A DNA stretch of 13,677 nucleotides from contig CAKTOX010000036.1 of NCBI GenBank assembly GCA_934590355.1, forward strand, positions 1 to 13,677, in the 5' to 3' direction. This document shows, one piece after another, positions 13,668 to 13,677 of this stretch; positions within the stretch are counted from its first letter, which is position 1, and the number at the start of each line of letters is the position of its first letter. The notes below the pieces were generated by a model. That model was not told the origin of the DNA. It was given only the letters and a program-made list of their open reading frames with translations, and ran no database searches. Source of the stretch: an uncultured Oscillospiraceae bacterium (GTDB lineage: Bacteria; Bacillota; Clostridia; Oscillospirales; Oscillospiraceae). The position numbers and the translations under genes were made by a program.

Positions 13668-13677
13668 GTAAATACCA

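Overview
The window looks like a chromosomal segment from a GC-rich Clostridia-type Firmicute, probably a gut Oscillospiraceae or related lineage. This is inferred from strong AGGAGG-type ribosome binding sites, frequent GTG and TTG starts, a MurT-type lipid II amidation subunit, an ATC-hydrolase-family protein and AzlCD. No tRNA, rRNA, insertion sequence, phage gene or CRISPR array is visible. All recognised genes look intact.

Left block (76-5029, minus strand). One operon, read leftwards from a good sigma-A promoter at 3430-3458, encodes an ATC-hydrolase-family protein, a GPH-type (MelB-like) symporter and an M20 metallohydrolase. The three genes overlap or abut, which suggests uptake and hydrolysis of one amino-acid-derived substrate. 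Upstream of it is a separate MATE efflux gene with its own promoter (5075-5103) and terminator (3525-3556). Its 3' untranslated region carries three tandem 10-bp repeats.

Divergent junction (5030-5132). The MATE promoter interleaves with a plus-strand promoter that drives a multi-pass membrane mannosyltransferase-like protein.

Right block (5133-13545, plus strand). It runs: mannosyltransferase-like gene; secG with its own promoter and terminator; azlCD, which has no visible promoter of its own; then a promoter at 7920-7948 that appears to serve a tight four-gene run. That run is glmS (glucosamine-6-phosphate for the wall), a murT homologue starting at the base after the glmS stop, an MTA/SAH deaminase (mtaD) and a PHP-domain phosphoesterase overlapping mtaD by 4 bp. 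glmS and murT make a cell-wall pair. The deaminase and PHP protein are both of types that can clear adenosine-containing by-products.

Right edge (13315-13677). A 34-codon ORF with a textbook Shine-Dalgarno is followed by a near-perfect bidirectional terminator. A 9-nt inverted repeat upstream of it can pair with its Shine-Dalgarno. This small unit, the thiazoline-hydrolase-type operon and the murT gene without an adjacent gatD are the parts most worth a second look.
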